From the NCBI GenBank assembly GCA_027365485.1, contig DAHXNH010000003.1, positions 1-34,883 on the forward strand: a stretch of 34,883 bases of DNA. Direction: 5' to 3'. Within the stretch, counting starts at the first letter, position 1. Each line of letters starts with the position of its first letter. Below the pieces are notes generated by a model. It was not told the DNA's origin. It saw only the letters and a program-made list of their open reading frames with translations, and did no database searches. Below, in pieces: positions 25,380-33,113 of the stretch. This DNA is from Clostridiales bacterium (GTDB lineage: Bacteria; Bacillota; Sulfobacillia; Sulfobacillales; Sulfobacillaceae). The position numbers were made by a program, and so were the translations under genes.

Positions 25380-26538
25380 GTCGCGAGATCTGGTTCAACG
25401 ACCAAAGGCTCTGAAAATCGAGATCTGGCTTCTGGGCGATCCGGTGCCAGCGCCTGCCGCCATCTTCGGTCTCGAAGATACGCGAACCCTCAACCGCCAA
25501 GCCTTTGAGTGAAGTCAGAAACACCAGATTGGTCAATGTCATGCTCTGGCTCTGGTCGATAAGTCGCCAAGAGGCGCCGCCATCCGTCGTCTGGTAAAGT
25601 CTGGTACCTACCGGCGTGACCGCTGAACGTCCGGAAATCGTTCGAACCGGCGCCAACACGTATCCGTCGTTGGCGGTGAGAAAATCAAATTGCTCCACCG
25701 TCGCCAACTTGGGCAAAGCCGTGTTCTCGCTCCAGGTCCGCCCACCGTTGGTGGATGTCATAAGGAAGTTTAAACCTCCAGCCCCAGCGCCGGTGGAGGC
25801 AACCAGCGTCCAGCCCCGCCGGGGGGTGGTAAACGTCACCCCAACCGGGCTAACTCCGGCTCCGCCTAATGGCCGAGCGGTCAGACGGCGAAAAGATTGA
25901 CCCCCATTTTGAGTTTCTAGAACATCCCACTCGGGCCCTTCAATGTCTAAGATGAAGCCTTCTTGAGCATTGACAAAAAACGGCGCACTGGTCGCGGAAA
26001 GTGTTGCCAAATGAGACTGAAAGACCGGGATCCAATGCAGGCCTCCGTCCGTCGTCCGATAAATTTTCCAGGACACCTGTCCCGAACTTGGCAGATTGGT
26101 CATGCTACGCCAGCCATCCTCATCATTCAAAAAATCCAGGCCCACTAAATCCTTTGACCCAAAATACCGCGTCCAGGTTTGTCCACCGTTGCGCGTTTGG
26201 CCAAAATATAGGGCACCAGTTTGTGTCTGTCCGGACGTCCATCCATCGGTCGCCGACAGCATAGAGGGCACGTTGAATGCGGTAAATCCGCTCTCAAGTT
26301 TGGTCCAATTCAGCCCACCGTCGCGGCTTTCGTACAGCGACACCGAGGGAGGATTGTTCGTGCTACGATCCGCTGTCGAAATTGCCGTCGCCCAAATCGG
26401 CGGCTGGGTATGCCTCGTTTGGGCGGCTGGCCCAAACTGAGGCAGTACCCCGAGCGCTAAGGTGGCCCCCACTGCCGCTGTCAACAGAGCCAGCCACCGC
26501 CAACCCCGAACCACGGTACTTCTTGGGCTTTTTTGCAT
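25369..26538 (-). CDS. Secreted or anchored Asp-box/YCF48-like beta-propeller
   Basis: About 389 aa with an N-terminal hydrophobic segment (WLALLTAAVGATLALGVLP) that is a signal peptide or anchor. Seven Asp-box type motifs follow at regular spacing: SRDGGLNW, TRNGGQTW, TTDGGLHW, TQNGGQSF, STNGGRTW, TTDGGASW and TEDGGRRW. That fits a seven-bladed propeller of the BNR/YCF48 group. Such proteins may act as assembly factors or binding scaffolds; no catalytic residues for sialidase are seen, so enzyme activity is doubtful. Start ATG 26538 is favoured by AAAGGGAGG six bases upstream; an in-frame ATG at 26583 lacks this. Its 3' end overlaps the GGDEF-EAL gene by 11 bases, tail to tail. Confidence 0.82.
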   Translation of the reverse strand: MQKSPRSTVVRGWRWLALLTAAVGATLALGVLPQFGPAAQTRHTQPPIWATAISTADRSTNNPPSVSLYESRDGGLNWTKLESGFTAFNVPSMLSATDGWTSGQTQTGALYFGQTRNGGQTWTRYFGSKDLVGLDFLNDEDGWRSMTNLPSSGQVSWKIYRTTDGGLHWIPVFQSHLATLSATSAPFFVNAQEGFILDIEGPEWDVLETQNGGQSFRRLTARPLGGAGVSPVGVTFTTPRRGWTLVASTGAGAGGLNFLMTSTNGGRTWSENTALPKLATVEQFDFLTANDGYVLAPVRTISGRSAVTPVGTRLYQTTDGGASWRLIDQSQSMTLTNLVFLTSLKGLAVEGSRIFETEDGGRRWHRIAQKPDLDFQSLWSLNQISRLSQ

Positions 26539-26666
26539 CTTGGACCTCCCTTTCGGCCGCAGGAAGCGATTCATCTCGGCCACGCCACCTGGAACCTTTT
26601 TTCTTCACGAAACATATGGGAAAAGGGTAGCACACTTGTGAAACCCCGAGAGGAGCGCTTATCTAT

Positions 26667-27857
26667 ATGGCATTGTTCGACTCCACCTTTGCTCCCTATG
26701 AGCCATTTGGCAGCAGAAACCTTAGCCTCGGCAGCCACGGCACCGACGTGGCCGTGCTCCAGGCGGTTTATGATCTGATGCTGAAGATGATGACCCCCCC
26801 TGGGGGCCCGATGGGGGATCCCATCTCCATCAGCGGCACCTTCGACGCTGATACCAAAACTGCGGTCGAGAACATTCAAAGCTATTTTGGCTTGGTCGTC
26901 GACGGAGTGGTCGGCGCCGAGACGTTTTTTGTCTTTGGCCAAGGGGTCGGGCCCCATCAAACTTACGGCGGACCCGTCTTCGGTAGCCGCGCCTTGTCCG
27001 AAGGGATGGCTGGCGGCGACGTCACCATTTTGCAAAACCGTCTCAACTGTTTCCAATACGCCACCATCCTGGATGGACCCGCCACGGGGACGTTTGACAC
27101 TGCGACCGGGGCCGCCGTCGCCGCCTTTAAAGCCTCGGCATCCTCCAACGGTGACACCGGATTTCCCAACAACCAAATTGCCGGATTCGGCTATTACGAT
27201 GCCAACTGGATCTATACCTTTGCTGGCGGTCGGGCGATTTTTTCTGGTCGCAACGGCTTTGACGTGGTCTTTATTCAAAGCATCTTAACGACGTTAGATT
27301 ACTACACAGGCGATATCTCTGGCTACTACGACAACGCCACCGAATCCGCCGTCGAAGCGTTCCAGGCCGCACAAGGCATCAGCAACGACGGGGTGGTCGG
27401 TCCCGTCACTTTCTATTACCTCGGTCTCAAAAACCCCAAACCCGCCCCGGATCCTTTGGGGATAGCCTGGCCGCCCACCATCGTGACCGAATGCTCCGTA
27501 GCGTTAAGCTCTATCGTCAGCGATGTCAATGCTTCGTTTGGAGTAGCTTCTCTGGCCGCCAGTTCTTACCAAGCGGGCCAATGGCTCAATGTCGTCGGCG
27601 ACAACCTTCCCAGTCCCGACATATTTGGCAGTAATTTCACCACCTACGCGTTTACCTTATCCGACGCCACCACCGGCGCGGTGAGTTCCGCCCAAGTCAT
27701 GTTGGTAGTCCCTTCCGGCCCGGGGACATGGGCTGGCACCATGGAAAACGCTAGCGGCGATTTCACTCCCGGGCTGGTCAACGTCTATCCCAGTAATCCT
27801 ACCGGTTCCCTGTTGGGCACGGCGATCTTAGAGGGAAATCTCGTCAATTGTAAGTAA
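26667..27857 (+). CDS. Protein with three peptidoglycan-binding-like repeats
   Basis: The 396-aa protein contains three PG_binding_1-like units, at about residues 20-92 (SHGTDVAVLQ to DGVVGAETFF), 108-170 (AGGDVTILQNRLN to TGFPNN) and 195-255 (GFDVVFIQSILT to DGVVGPVTFYYLG). The C-terminal 120 residues look like an Ig-type beta domain (LNVVGDNLP, then TWAGTMENASG). There is no typical signal peptide (it starts MALFDSTFAPYEPFG) and no hydrolase domain. It may leave the cell by another route, act in the spore or mother cell, or be a binding or scaffold protein. It is divergent from the propeller gene across 128 bases. GAGAGGA lies about 12 bases before ATG. Confidence 0.8.
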   Translation: MALFDSTFAPYEPFGSRNLSLGSHGTDVAVLQAVYDLMLKMMTPPGGPMGDPISISGTFDADTKTAVENIQSYFGLVVDGVVGAETFFVFGQGVGPHQTYGGPVFGSRALSEGMAGGDVTILQNRLNCFQYATILDGPATGTFDTATGAAVAAFKASASSNGDTGFPNNQIAGFGYYDANWIYTFAGGRAIFSGRNGFDVVFIQSILTTLDYYTGDISGYYDNATESAVEAFQAAQGISNDGVVGPVTFYYLGLKNPKPAPDPLGIAWPPTIVTECSVALSSIVSDVNASFGVASLAASSYQAGQWLNVVGDNLPSPDIFGSNFTTYAFTLSDATTGAVSSAQVMLVVPSGPGTWAGTMENASGDFTPGLVNVYPSNPTGSLLGTAILEGNLVNCK

Positions 27858-27869
27858 GGTTTAGCCTCC

Positions 27870-27891
27870 GGCGGGGTACGTCCACCCCGCC
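27870..27891. terminator. Bidirectional hairpin between convergent genes
   Basis: GGCGGGG, loop TACGTCCA, then CCCCGCC fills the 35-base gap between the peptidoglycan-binding gene and the convergent acetyltransferase gene. Both genes can share it; neither side has a long T-run. Confidence 0.7.
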
Positions 27892-27892
27892 C

Positions 27893-29002
27893 TTAAACAA
27901 AATTGAGCCCGGCCGTATCCGGCAAGGGCAAGTTTAGTCCGCTATCGGTAAAAAACCAAGCGCCCATCGAGGCCACGCTCACTGGCCCCGGCAATTGGGG
28001 CACCGCATTCGCAGTCTCCCCAGACCAACTCAAAACGAATTTGCCGTCATCCGATACGACCTTTAGTCCCTGACCCGTGCGTTCCCTCAGCACCGGATTG
28101 ACTTCGTCCACCAGCCGCTTCACATTCAAAATTAAAAGCGTACCCTCATTGGCCTCGTCGTGTTCAGCGATCCCATGACTGGCAAGCATTCCACGAAGCG
28201 TCAGATCATCGGGTTGCAGCAACCACTCTGCTCTCTTGGCGCCAGCAGCCTGCCCAGCCCTGTTCGCCAAGGCCATCAACTGAGCGCGGTCGCCAGCCCA
28301 TTCCACCAAATCGACCCGACTGCCATCACGACTCGGCGCCGCCACCACATAGGCCAACGCTCGTCCCGCGGATTCGGCGACAAAGACTCGGGTGGGGTGC
28401 GGACGGGCTCGATATCGCTCTGCTTTCGTCGCCTGCAAAAATGCCGCCATTTCTTCCGACGTCCGCAAGTATCGACAGGGCTCGCTGCGGTAAACCCGAT
28501 GCAGTTCAGCCACGTCCTTGGCAAAATCCTCAACTTCTCGGATCAAAATGCCACGGCCAGGACCTTCACTGTGGACCGGCCAATCTACCCGAATCAAATG
28601 GCCAAAAGGCACGCAGCCCAAGCGCAGGTACAAATTACGTCCTCCCGAAACCAGCATCAGAGAGTGATCGGACCTGGCGTCTCGCATCATTGCTTCCAAA
28701 ATTTGGGTAGCATACCCATAGCCGCGATGTTCGACCAACGTAGCTACCGAACCAATGGAAATAGCCGAAATGAGCGCTCCATTAGCCGCGAGCACACTTT
28801 TGTAGGTCGCCACCAAACTGACCGGACGGTCTTGGTCGTCAGCAACAAAATATAAGTTCTGCGCATTGGCAGCGTGAAAAAGCCTCGGGAACTCGTAAGG
28901 CATCCCCGTTCCTGGGGTCAAATTGGGTCGAAACACTCGATCCGAAAGCTCCCCTAAGATTTTCACGTCTTCGGGCCTGCCTCGTCGTACCTCGCTCGCC
29001 AT
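27893..29002 (-). CDS. GNAT acetyltransferase, Eis-like two-part protein
   Basis: The 369-aa protein has an N-terminal GNAT domain (about residues 1-150): the acetyl-CoA loop is HRGYGYATQILEAMM and the fold ends near GRNLYLRLGCVPFG. A second GNAT-like half and a C-terminal segment (about 270-369; VNPVLRERTG, then FVLSWSG) resemble the sterol-carrier-like domain of Eis-type acetyltransferases. Eis proteins acetylate amines, including aminoglycosides, but the substrate here is unknown. Start ATG 29002 has GGGAGA upstream. It is monocistronic and ends against the shared terminator. Confidence 0.8.
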   Translation of the reverse strand: MASEVRRGRPEDVKILGELSDRVFRPNLTPGTGMPYEFPRLFHAANAQNLYFVADDQDRPVSLVATYKSVLAANGALISAISIGSVATLVEHRGYGYATQILEAMMRDARSDHSLMLVSGGRNLYLRLGCVPFGHLIRVDWPVHSEGPGRGILIREVEDFAKDVAELHRVYRSEPCRYLRTSEEMAAFLQATKAERYRARPHPTRVFVAESAGRALAYVVAAPSRDGSRVDLVEWAGDRAQLMALANRAGQAAGAKRAEWLLQPDDLTLRGMLASHGIAEHDEANEGTLLILNVKRLVDEVNPVLRERTGQGLKVVSDDGKFVLSWSGETANAVPQLPGPVSVASMGAWFFTDSGLNLPLPDTAGLNFV

Positions 29003-29437
29003 CTTACCATCTCCCTATTCCGCTGATGCGGATGATGTCACCTGAGAATCCAGTCCTCTGATCATATCGTCTTAGCGTGCTTCCGTCTACGGAGAGAGCC
29101 GGCTTACCGGCATAGATCAAGGGCACTAACCGCACTCACATCCGAAAATCCAGGGTCAGCGTCCGCATCGCCGCAGTCAATGATCACCATTTTTCAGGTT
29201 TCCGCATATATAAAGAAACGGCGCAGCCCAAGAAGACTCAAGAGACCCATTCGTCCGCGCCTTATCATCATCCCGACCGTCACAAAAAACCTTGATCGGG
29301 CTAAGATTCGGCAGGAAAACTCTCGGCCCGACACGAATTTCATTTTAAGGATTCTGTTAGGTATTCTAAAATCCGGGGAGCGATCGAAAGCCCATCGAGG
29401 AACCTTGGCCAAACAAATCAGAGAAGGGATAAAGAGC
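29003..29437. other. 435-bp divergent gap
   Basis: It holds the promoters of the acetyltransferase gene (minus) and the unknown/TM2 pair (plus). The small hairpin GCCGG-CTTA-CCGGC lies at 29098-29111. A frame from 29180 runs into the next gene, but its first 86 codons are basic, low in protein-like pattern and lack a ribosome site. Confidence 0.5.
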
Positions 29438-29905
29438 ATGTCCACGAACACGAACCTCGACCGCGCCATGCAGCGGTTGTTAGATGCCCAAGACGGCATC
29501 CCCAGCCAAGACGAGGTCGACCCGGAAGCCCTGTGGCTTCAAATCAAGTATTGCCTGGCACCAGTCGCTGACAGCTTGGTGCCGGACTTTCATAGGTACG
29601 CAAGCGGTTCCTGGGTTTTGGCGGTCTATTTAGCGGATGGCACTGGCTATGGATCGGATTGGCACCCAAACAACGACGCTTGGCACCATTTCTGGCAAGC
29701 GCAGAGGAAAAGCTTAATCGCTGAGTTCTATTTGCCCTACCGAAGCCCGATGCTCTTGGCCATACCAGGGACAAAACCTCTGCCGTCGACAGCCGAAATT
29801 CCCGAATCCGATGCCATCCGCTTGCTGGAACGAGCCGATTTCATCCTACGCCATGGGCAAGGGGCTCCCGTGAATGCCATGCCCAAAGGAAGCGGTCGCA
29901 AATAA
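29438..29905 (+). CDS. Unknown soluble protein coupled to a TM2 protein
   Basis: The 155-aa protein (MSTNTNLDRAMQRLLDAQ, then IKYCLAPVADSLVPDFHR, then YASGSWVLAVYLADGTGYGS) is not recognised. It lacks a signal peptide and membrane segments. The start ATG 29438 has AGAAGGGA nine bases upstream. Its TAA overlaps the following ATG by one base (TAATG), so the two products are made together and may interact. Confidence 0.65.
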   Translation: MSTNTNLDRAMQRLLDAQDGIPSQDEVDPEALWLQIKYCLAPVADSLVPDFHRYASGSWVLAVYLADGTGYGSDWHPNNDAWHHFWQAQRKSLIAEFYLPYRSPMLLAIPGTKPLPSTAEIPESDAIRLLERADFILRHGQGAPVNAMPKGSGRK

Positions 29906-30234
29906 TGCGCAATAAAGTCATAGCGGGTCTTTTGGGCATATTGTTAGGAAGTTTCGGAGTCCATAAGTTCTATTTAGGAAAAACCGGCATGGGCATCTTG
30001 TATGCTTGCCTTTTTTGGACCGGTCTTCCCGGATTTATCGGCTTCATTGAAGGAATTTTTTACCTCGCCATGTCTGAAGAAGACTTCAATCGGCGATATA
30101 ACCCCGGGGCTACCGTCGGCGGGATCCAATCGGCCATGAACGACTTGGTCCGCCTCAAAAGCTTAATGGATCAGGGTATCATTACCCCATCGGAATACGA
30201 AGAACGGCGTGAGCGCTTAATGCAGAAAATCTAG
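29905..30234 (+). CDS. TM2-domain membrane protein with C-terminal SHOCT motif
   Basis: The 109-aa protein has the TM2 pattern: a first helix (VIAGLLGILLGSFGVHKFYLG) joined by GKTGMG to a second (ILYACLFWTGLPGFIGFIEGI), with the GxxGxHxFYLG phrase typical of the family. The C-terminal 30 residues (LVRLKSLMDQGIITPSEYEE, ending RLMQKI) form a SHOCT motif, a short helical oligomerisation segment. No enzyme activity is expected; TM2 proteins are small membrane adaptors. It is second in a coupled pair with the unknown protein before it. Confidence 0.9.
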   Translation: MRNKVIAGLLGILLGSFGVHKFYLGKTGMGILYACLFWTGLPGFIGFIEGIFYLAMSEEDFNRRYNPGATVGGIQSAMNDLVRLKSLMDQGIITPSEYEERRERLMQKI

Positions 30235-30416
30235 CTGGCCACCCAGGGGTTAACCTGACGAAACAAGCCTCCGTGGCTAAGCTGAAAATAAAGCGAGCCG
30301 TCCCTCCATCTAGTGCGGCCTGACTCAGCCGCCTCGACGACTTCAGCTTGAATGGCTCGGGCCGTCGATCGCATCGATCCCGGCAATAGGCGACGCAAAC
30401 GGACATTATGGACCAA
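30231..30416 (-). CDS. Possible 61-aa protein after the NUDIX gene
   Basis: A minus-strand frame with TTG start at 30416 lies seven bases after the NUDIX stop. It reads TARAIQAEVVEAAESGRTRW, then DGSLYFQLSHGGLFRQVNPW, a helix followed by strands, quite protein-like. There is no clear ribosome site, and the stop overlaps the convergent TM2 stop by three bases. It may be a small cotranscribed protein or a relic. Confidence 0.3.
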   Translation of the reverse strand: MVHNVRLRRLLPGSMRSTARAIQAEVVEAAESGRTRWRDGSLYFQLSHGGLFRQVNPWVAS

Positions 30417-30422
30417 CGACTA

Positions 30423-30854
30423 TCATTCCCAGCCAAATTGCGCAAACCAAATTCCATTTCTATAGTTGCTCCACGCTTGTTTCACGTAGGGAATCATATT
30501 TGCCGGAAGCGCATCCCAGGCATACCAGCTTAAGTCGTCACATTTGTGCGGTTCCATATTGCGGATTTCACCCTGCCAAGTATTCGGTCTTAGAAAGAAA
30601 TCAATGCGCTCGCTGTCTGATCGTCGGTGCATAACTCCAACGACCTCTATTTCGTCTGAAGGTATTTCGATGCCGCACTCTTCCTTCGCCTCGCGAATTG
30701 ATCCCGCGATCACTGACTCCCCACCTTCTAAGTGCCCTGCTGGCACACTATAGCTCCCATCCTCGTAACCCGTGTTGAACCGTCGCAACAGGAGGATTTC
30801 TTGATCTCGCACTAAAAACAGGTGAACCGCACCGAGCAGCTTAAATCGCTCCAT
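30423..30854 (-). CDS. NUDIX hydrolase
   Basis: The 143-aa protein has a perfect Nudix box, GHLEGGESVIAGSIREAKEE followed by CGI, which matches G-x5-E-x7-R-E-hydrophobic-x-E-E-x-G-hydrophobic. The fold starts with VHLFLVRDQEILLLRRF. These enzymes cleave nucleoside diphosphates linked to another group; MutT-like clean-up is a possibility, but the substrate is not determined. I chose ATG 30854 (MERFKLLG), since GAGAGG then lies eight to nine bases away; ATG 30863 would leave no spacing. The upstream neighbour is 300 bases away, so it has its own promoter. Confidence 0.88.
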   Translation of the reverse strand: MERFKLLGAVHLFLVRDQEILLLRRFNTGYEDGSYSVPAGHLEGGESVIAGSIREAKEECGIEIPSDEIEVVGVMHRRSDSERIDFFLRPNTWQGEIRNMEPHKCDDLSWYAWDALPANMIPYVKQAWSNYRNGIWFAQFGWE

Positions 30855-31161
30855 GGATACCATCCTCTCTTGTCGCTTACCCGATTGTCAGCATGACCTC
30901 AGAGTCTTTGCAGATTTCATTGACCGGTCCTTGGGGCGGAGTATCCCCCCGCCGCATGCTTTGCCGACCGAATATCCCAGGGGCGCATTGTCAAATATCA
31001 ACCAAATGGCGCCAAGGCTCCCTATCAACCTTGGCCCACGAATCGTCAGCCGAAAGAAGCTTTTAGGCTGCTAAAAAGCCAAAAATAAAGCCCCCTGTGC
31101 ACACTATCGGAACTCTGCCTACTGCCTGCATCGTGGTCTGAGACACGGATAGGATCTGGGC
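30855..31161. other. About 300-bp gap, AT-rich hairpin inside
   Basis: No gene is supported. TTTTAG (31061-31066), loop GCTG, and CTAAAA (31071-31076) make a small hairpin after the minus-strand phosphatase gene; T-rich bases near it make a weak terminator possible. Confidence 0.4.
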
Positions 31162-31731
31162 TTAGACTATCCTTTGATTGAAGTCCACAATGCGCCAGGT
31201 TTTATTCTCATATTCAACGACACTCAGACTAGCATTGGCCAAAACCGTCTTGCCGGTGCCGATCTCCCCACCAGACAGAAGGGAAAGCACCACATTGATG
31301 GTACCGCCATGAGCCACCACTACGACCGACTGTTGCGGATAATTCCGAGTCAGGTCCTTGAGCGCACGATCCACGCGAAGTCGCATGGCCTCCATGGGCT
31401 CAATATCCGATGCCTGACCGTTGACAAAGCGTTGCGCACGTTCCTCCGACGTCAGTCCTGAGCCTGACCCATAGTCTCGTTCCTGCAAATCGTTCATCCT
31501 TATCGGTCCCTCAATCCCCGTGATTCGGGCGATGATGACGGCCGTCTCCCAAGCCCGAGACAAAGGGCTAGCTGCGATCTTGTGCCACGTAGACAGGGCT
31601 AAATACTGTCCCACGGCCTCCGCTTGGGTTCGTCCGCGGGAGTTTAAGGGAATGTCCTCACGACCTTGCAGTCGTCGCTGGGCATTCCAGTCCGTCTCAC
31701 CGTGACGAACCCAACACAGCGTGGTTCCCAT
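31162..31731 (-). CDS. Histidine phosphatase (phosphoglycerate mutase-like)
   Basis: The 189-aa protein has the family signature near the start (WVRHGETDWN; His10 is the phosphorylated residue), Arg59 in SPLSRAWETA, Glu84 in LQERDYG and the second His141 in VVAHGGTINVV. All catalytic positions are present. It removes phosphate from small metabolites or sugars; which one is unknown (cobalamin-pathway phosphatases and GpmB-type proteins look alike). An open frame extends to 31869, but GGGAGAGG just before ATG 31731, and the start of homology there, favour the shorter protein. It is a single gene, divergent from the SDR gene. Confidence 0.88.
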   Translation of the reverse strand: MGTTLCWVRHGETDWNAQRRLQGREDIPLNSRGRTQAEAVGQYLALSTWHKIAASPLSRAWETAVIIARITGIEGPIRMNDLQERDYGSGSGLTSEERAQRFVNGQASDIEPMEAMRLRVDRALKDLTRNYPQQSVVVVAHGGTINVVLSLLSGGEIGTGKTVLANASLSVVEYENKTWRIVDFNQRIV

Positions 31732-32021
31732 ATTCCTCTCCCATCCGAGCCGCTGCTTGGTCTCACAGCCAGGCTTTGGCGAATCGTCAAACCCTAAACG
31801 GTCATCCACGCGTTCAGTGAAGGGATCTGCCGGGTTCTTTGACCGATCCTCGCAACTCGTCATAGTCACCTAATCAAATGACTCGCGTCTTTATCGCACC
31901 TTGCTCGATGCCAAGCTAGTCATCTACTTTTGCTTGATCTACACTAACGGATACGAAGCGGAATTGGAATACGCTTGGGCGTGCAAGCGATTTGGCTCAA
32001 GCTCACTGAGGAGGGTCCGTA

Positions 32022-32768
32022 GTGAAGCTCGAAATGGAAGGGAAGTTCTATTTGGTGATGGGCGCGAGTCGCGGATTGGGTCAAGCCGTGGCTCAGGCCT
32101 TGTCCGACGAAGGCGCCATCGTCTTCTTAACATCGCGTAACGCCGAAATCGCAGCTAAAGCAGCCCAACCCTTGGGAGGGGTTGGCTTGTCCCTCGATAC
32201 CAGCGATTCCAAGAGCATCGCCAAATTTTTATCCGAGTGGCATCGTCATCCGCTCGACGGCATCTTTGTCAATACCGGCGGGCCCCGCCCGGGAGACTTG
32301 GAAGACTTGGATATGGAGGCCTTTACGCTCGCCTATCAGCAACTGCTGGGGGGACCAGCGCAACTGGTGAAAAGCCTGAAACCTTCCCTGCGGGCTGGCG
32401 CCTCTGTCCTGTTTAACACCTCAGTGTCCATCCGCCGCCCGATTCCCTCCCTGCTGTTATCTAATGTCTTTCGCCCAGCCGTTTCGGCGTTGGCACAGTC
32501 GCTGGCTTTGACTTGGGCCGAGGATCATATTCGGGTGAACGCGATTGCTCCGGGCAGGATCGCCACCGAACGAATCCAAGAACTGGATCGGGCCCAAGCG
32601 GAAAGGACCCACACTTCGCTCAGCGACATTCACCAGGCTCATTTGGCGGCCATCCCCTTGCGGCGCACCGGAGATCCCGAAGAATTCGCGCGCCTAGCCG
32701 TTTTTTTACTCTCCCCCGCCGCTAGCTACATCACAGGTGAAACCATCGTCATTGGCGGCGGGGCATAA
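32022..32768 (+). CDS. Short-chain dehydrogenase/reductase, atypical active site
   Basis: The 248-aa protein has the SDR cofactor motif (VMGASRGLGQA, residues 12-22) and the C-terminal SYITGETIVIGGG. The usual YxxxK is not present: after the catalytic-Ser region (LFNTSVSIRRP) it reads LLLSNVFRPAVSAL, so Ser and Arg occupy the Tyr and Lys positions. A group of FabG-like proteins with LSN-x-x-R at this site is known to me (BKR-like SDR subgroup), so this is probably lineage-specific rather than a mutation; its chemistry is uncertain. GTG 32022 is preceded by GGAGG seven bases away and is a strong start. Confidence 0.85.
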   Translation: MKLEMEGKFYLVMGASRGLGQAVAQALSDEGAIVFLTSRNAEIAAKAAQPLGGVGLSLDTSDSKSIAKFLSEWHRHPLDGIFVNTGGPRPGDLEDLDMEAFTLAYQQLLGGPAQLVKSLKPSLRAGASVLFNTSVSIRRPIPSLLLSNVFRPAVSALAQSLALTWAEDHIRVNAIAPGRIATERIQELDRAQAERTHTSLSDIHQAHLAAIPLRRTGDPEEFARLAVFLLSPAASYITGETIVIGGGA

Positions 32769-33113
32769 CCTCGGAATAGGCAAATCCCCGTCGTATCCGA
32801 ACATCTTTTACTTATGGGTGCTTTCCGAATCGAACAATGGCCTCGAATCGCTGTAGGGTCCACCCCTTTTCCATGGTTTTTGGCCCACGCCTCTTCCCGC
32901 CCAATGGTCACAACGCCCTAGCCTCGACTCCTCTCGCCGAAGGCCCAGTCGTCTCTGTCCGTGAACGGAGCTGGCCGCCGACGACATCAGCGCTTCCCTT
33001 GGCAAAAGGTTCACACAAGTCGGTGCAATCTCCTGTTTTTGTGATACATTGACCATGCTTTCACTTCCAAAATAAATCATGCTGCTTAGGTCGTAAGAAG
33101 GGATGAAAATCAC
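32769..33113. other. 345-bp gap upstream of ABC exporter gene
   Basis: No gene is supported; the frames present have no ribosome site. It should hold the exporter promoter near its right end. AAGAAGGGA at 33095-33103 is the exporter's ribosome site. Confidence 0.5.
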
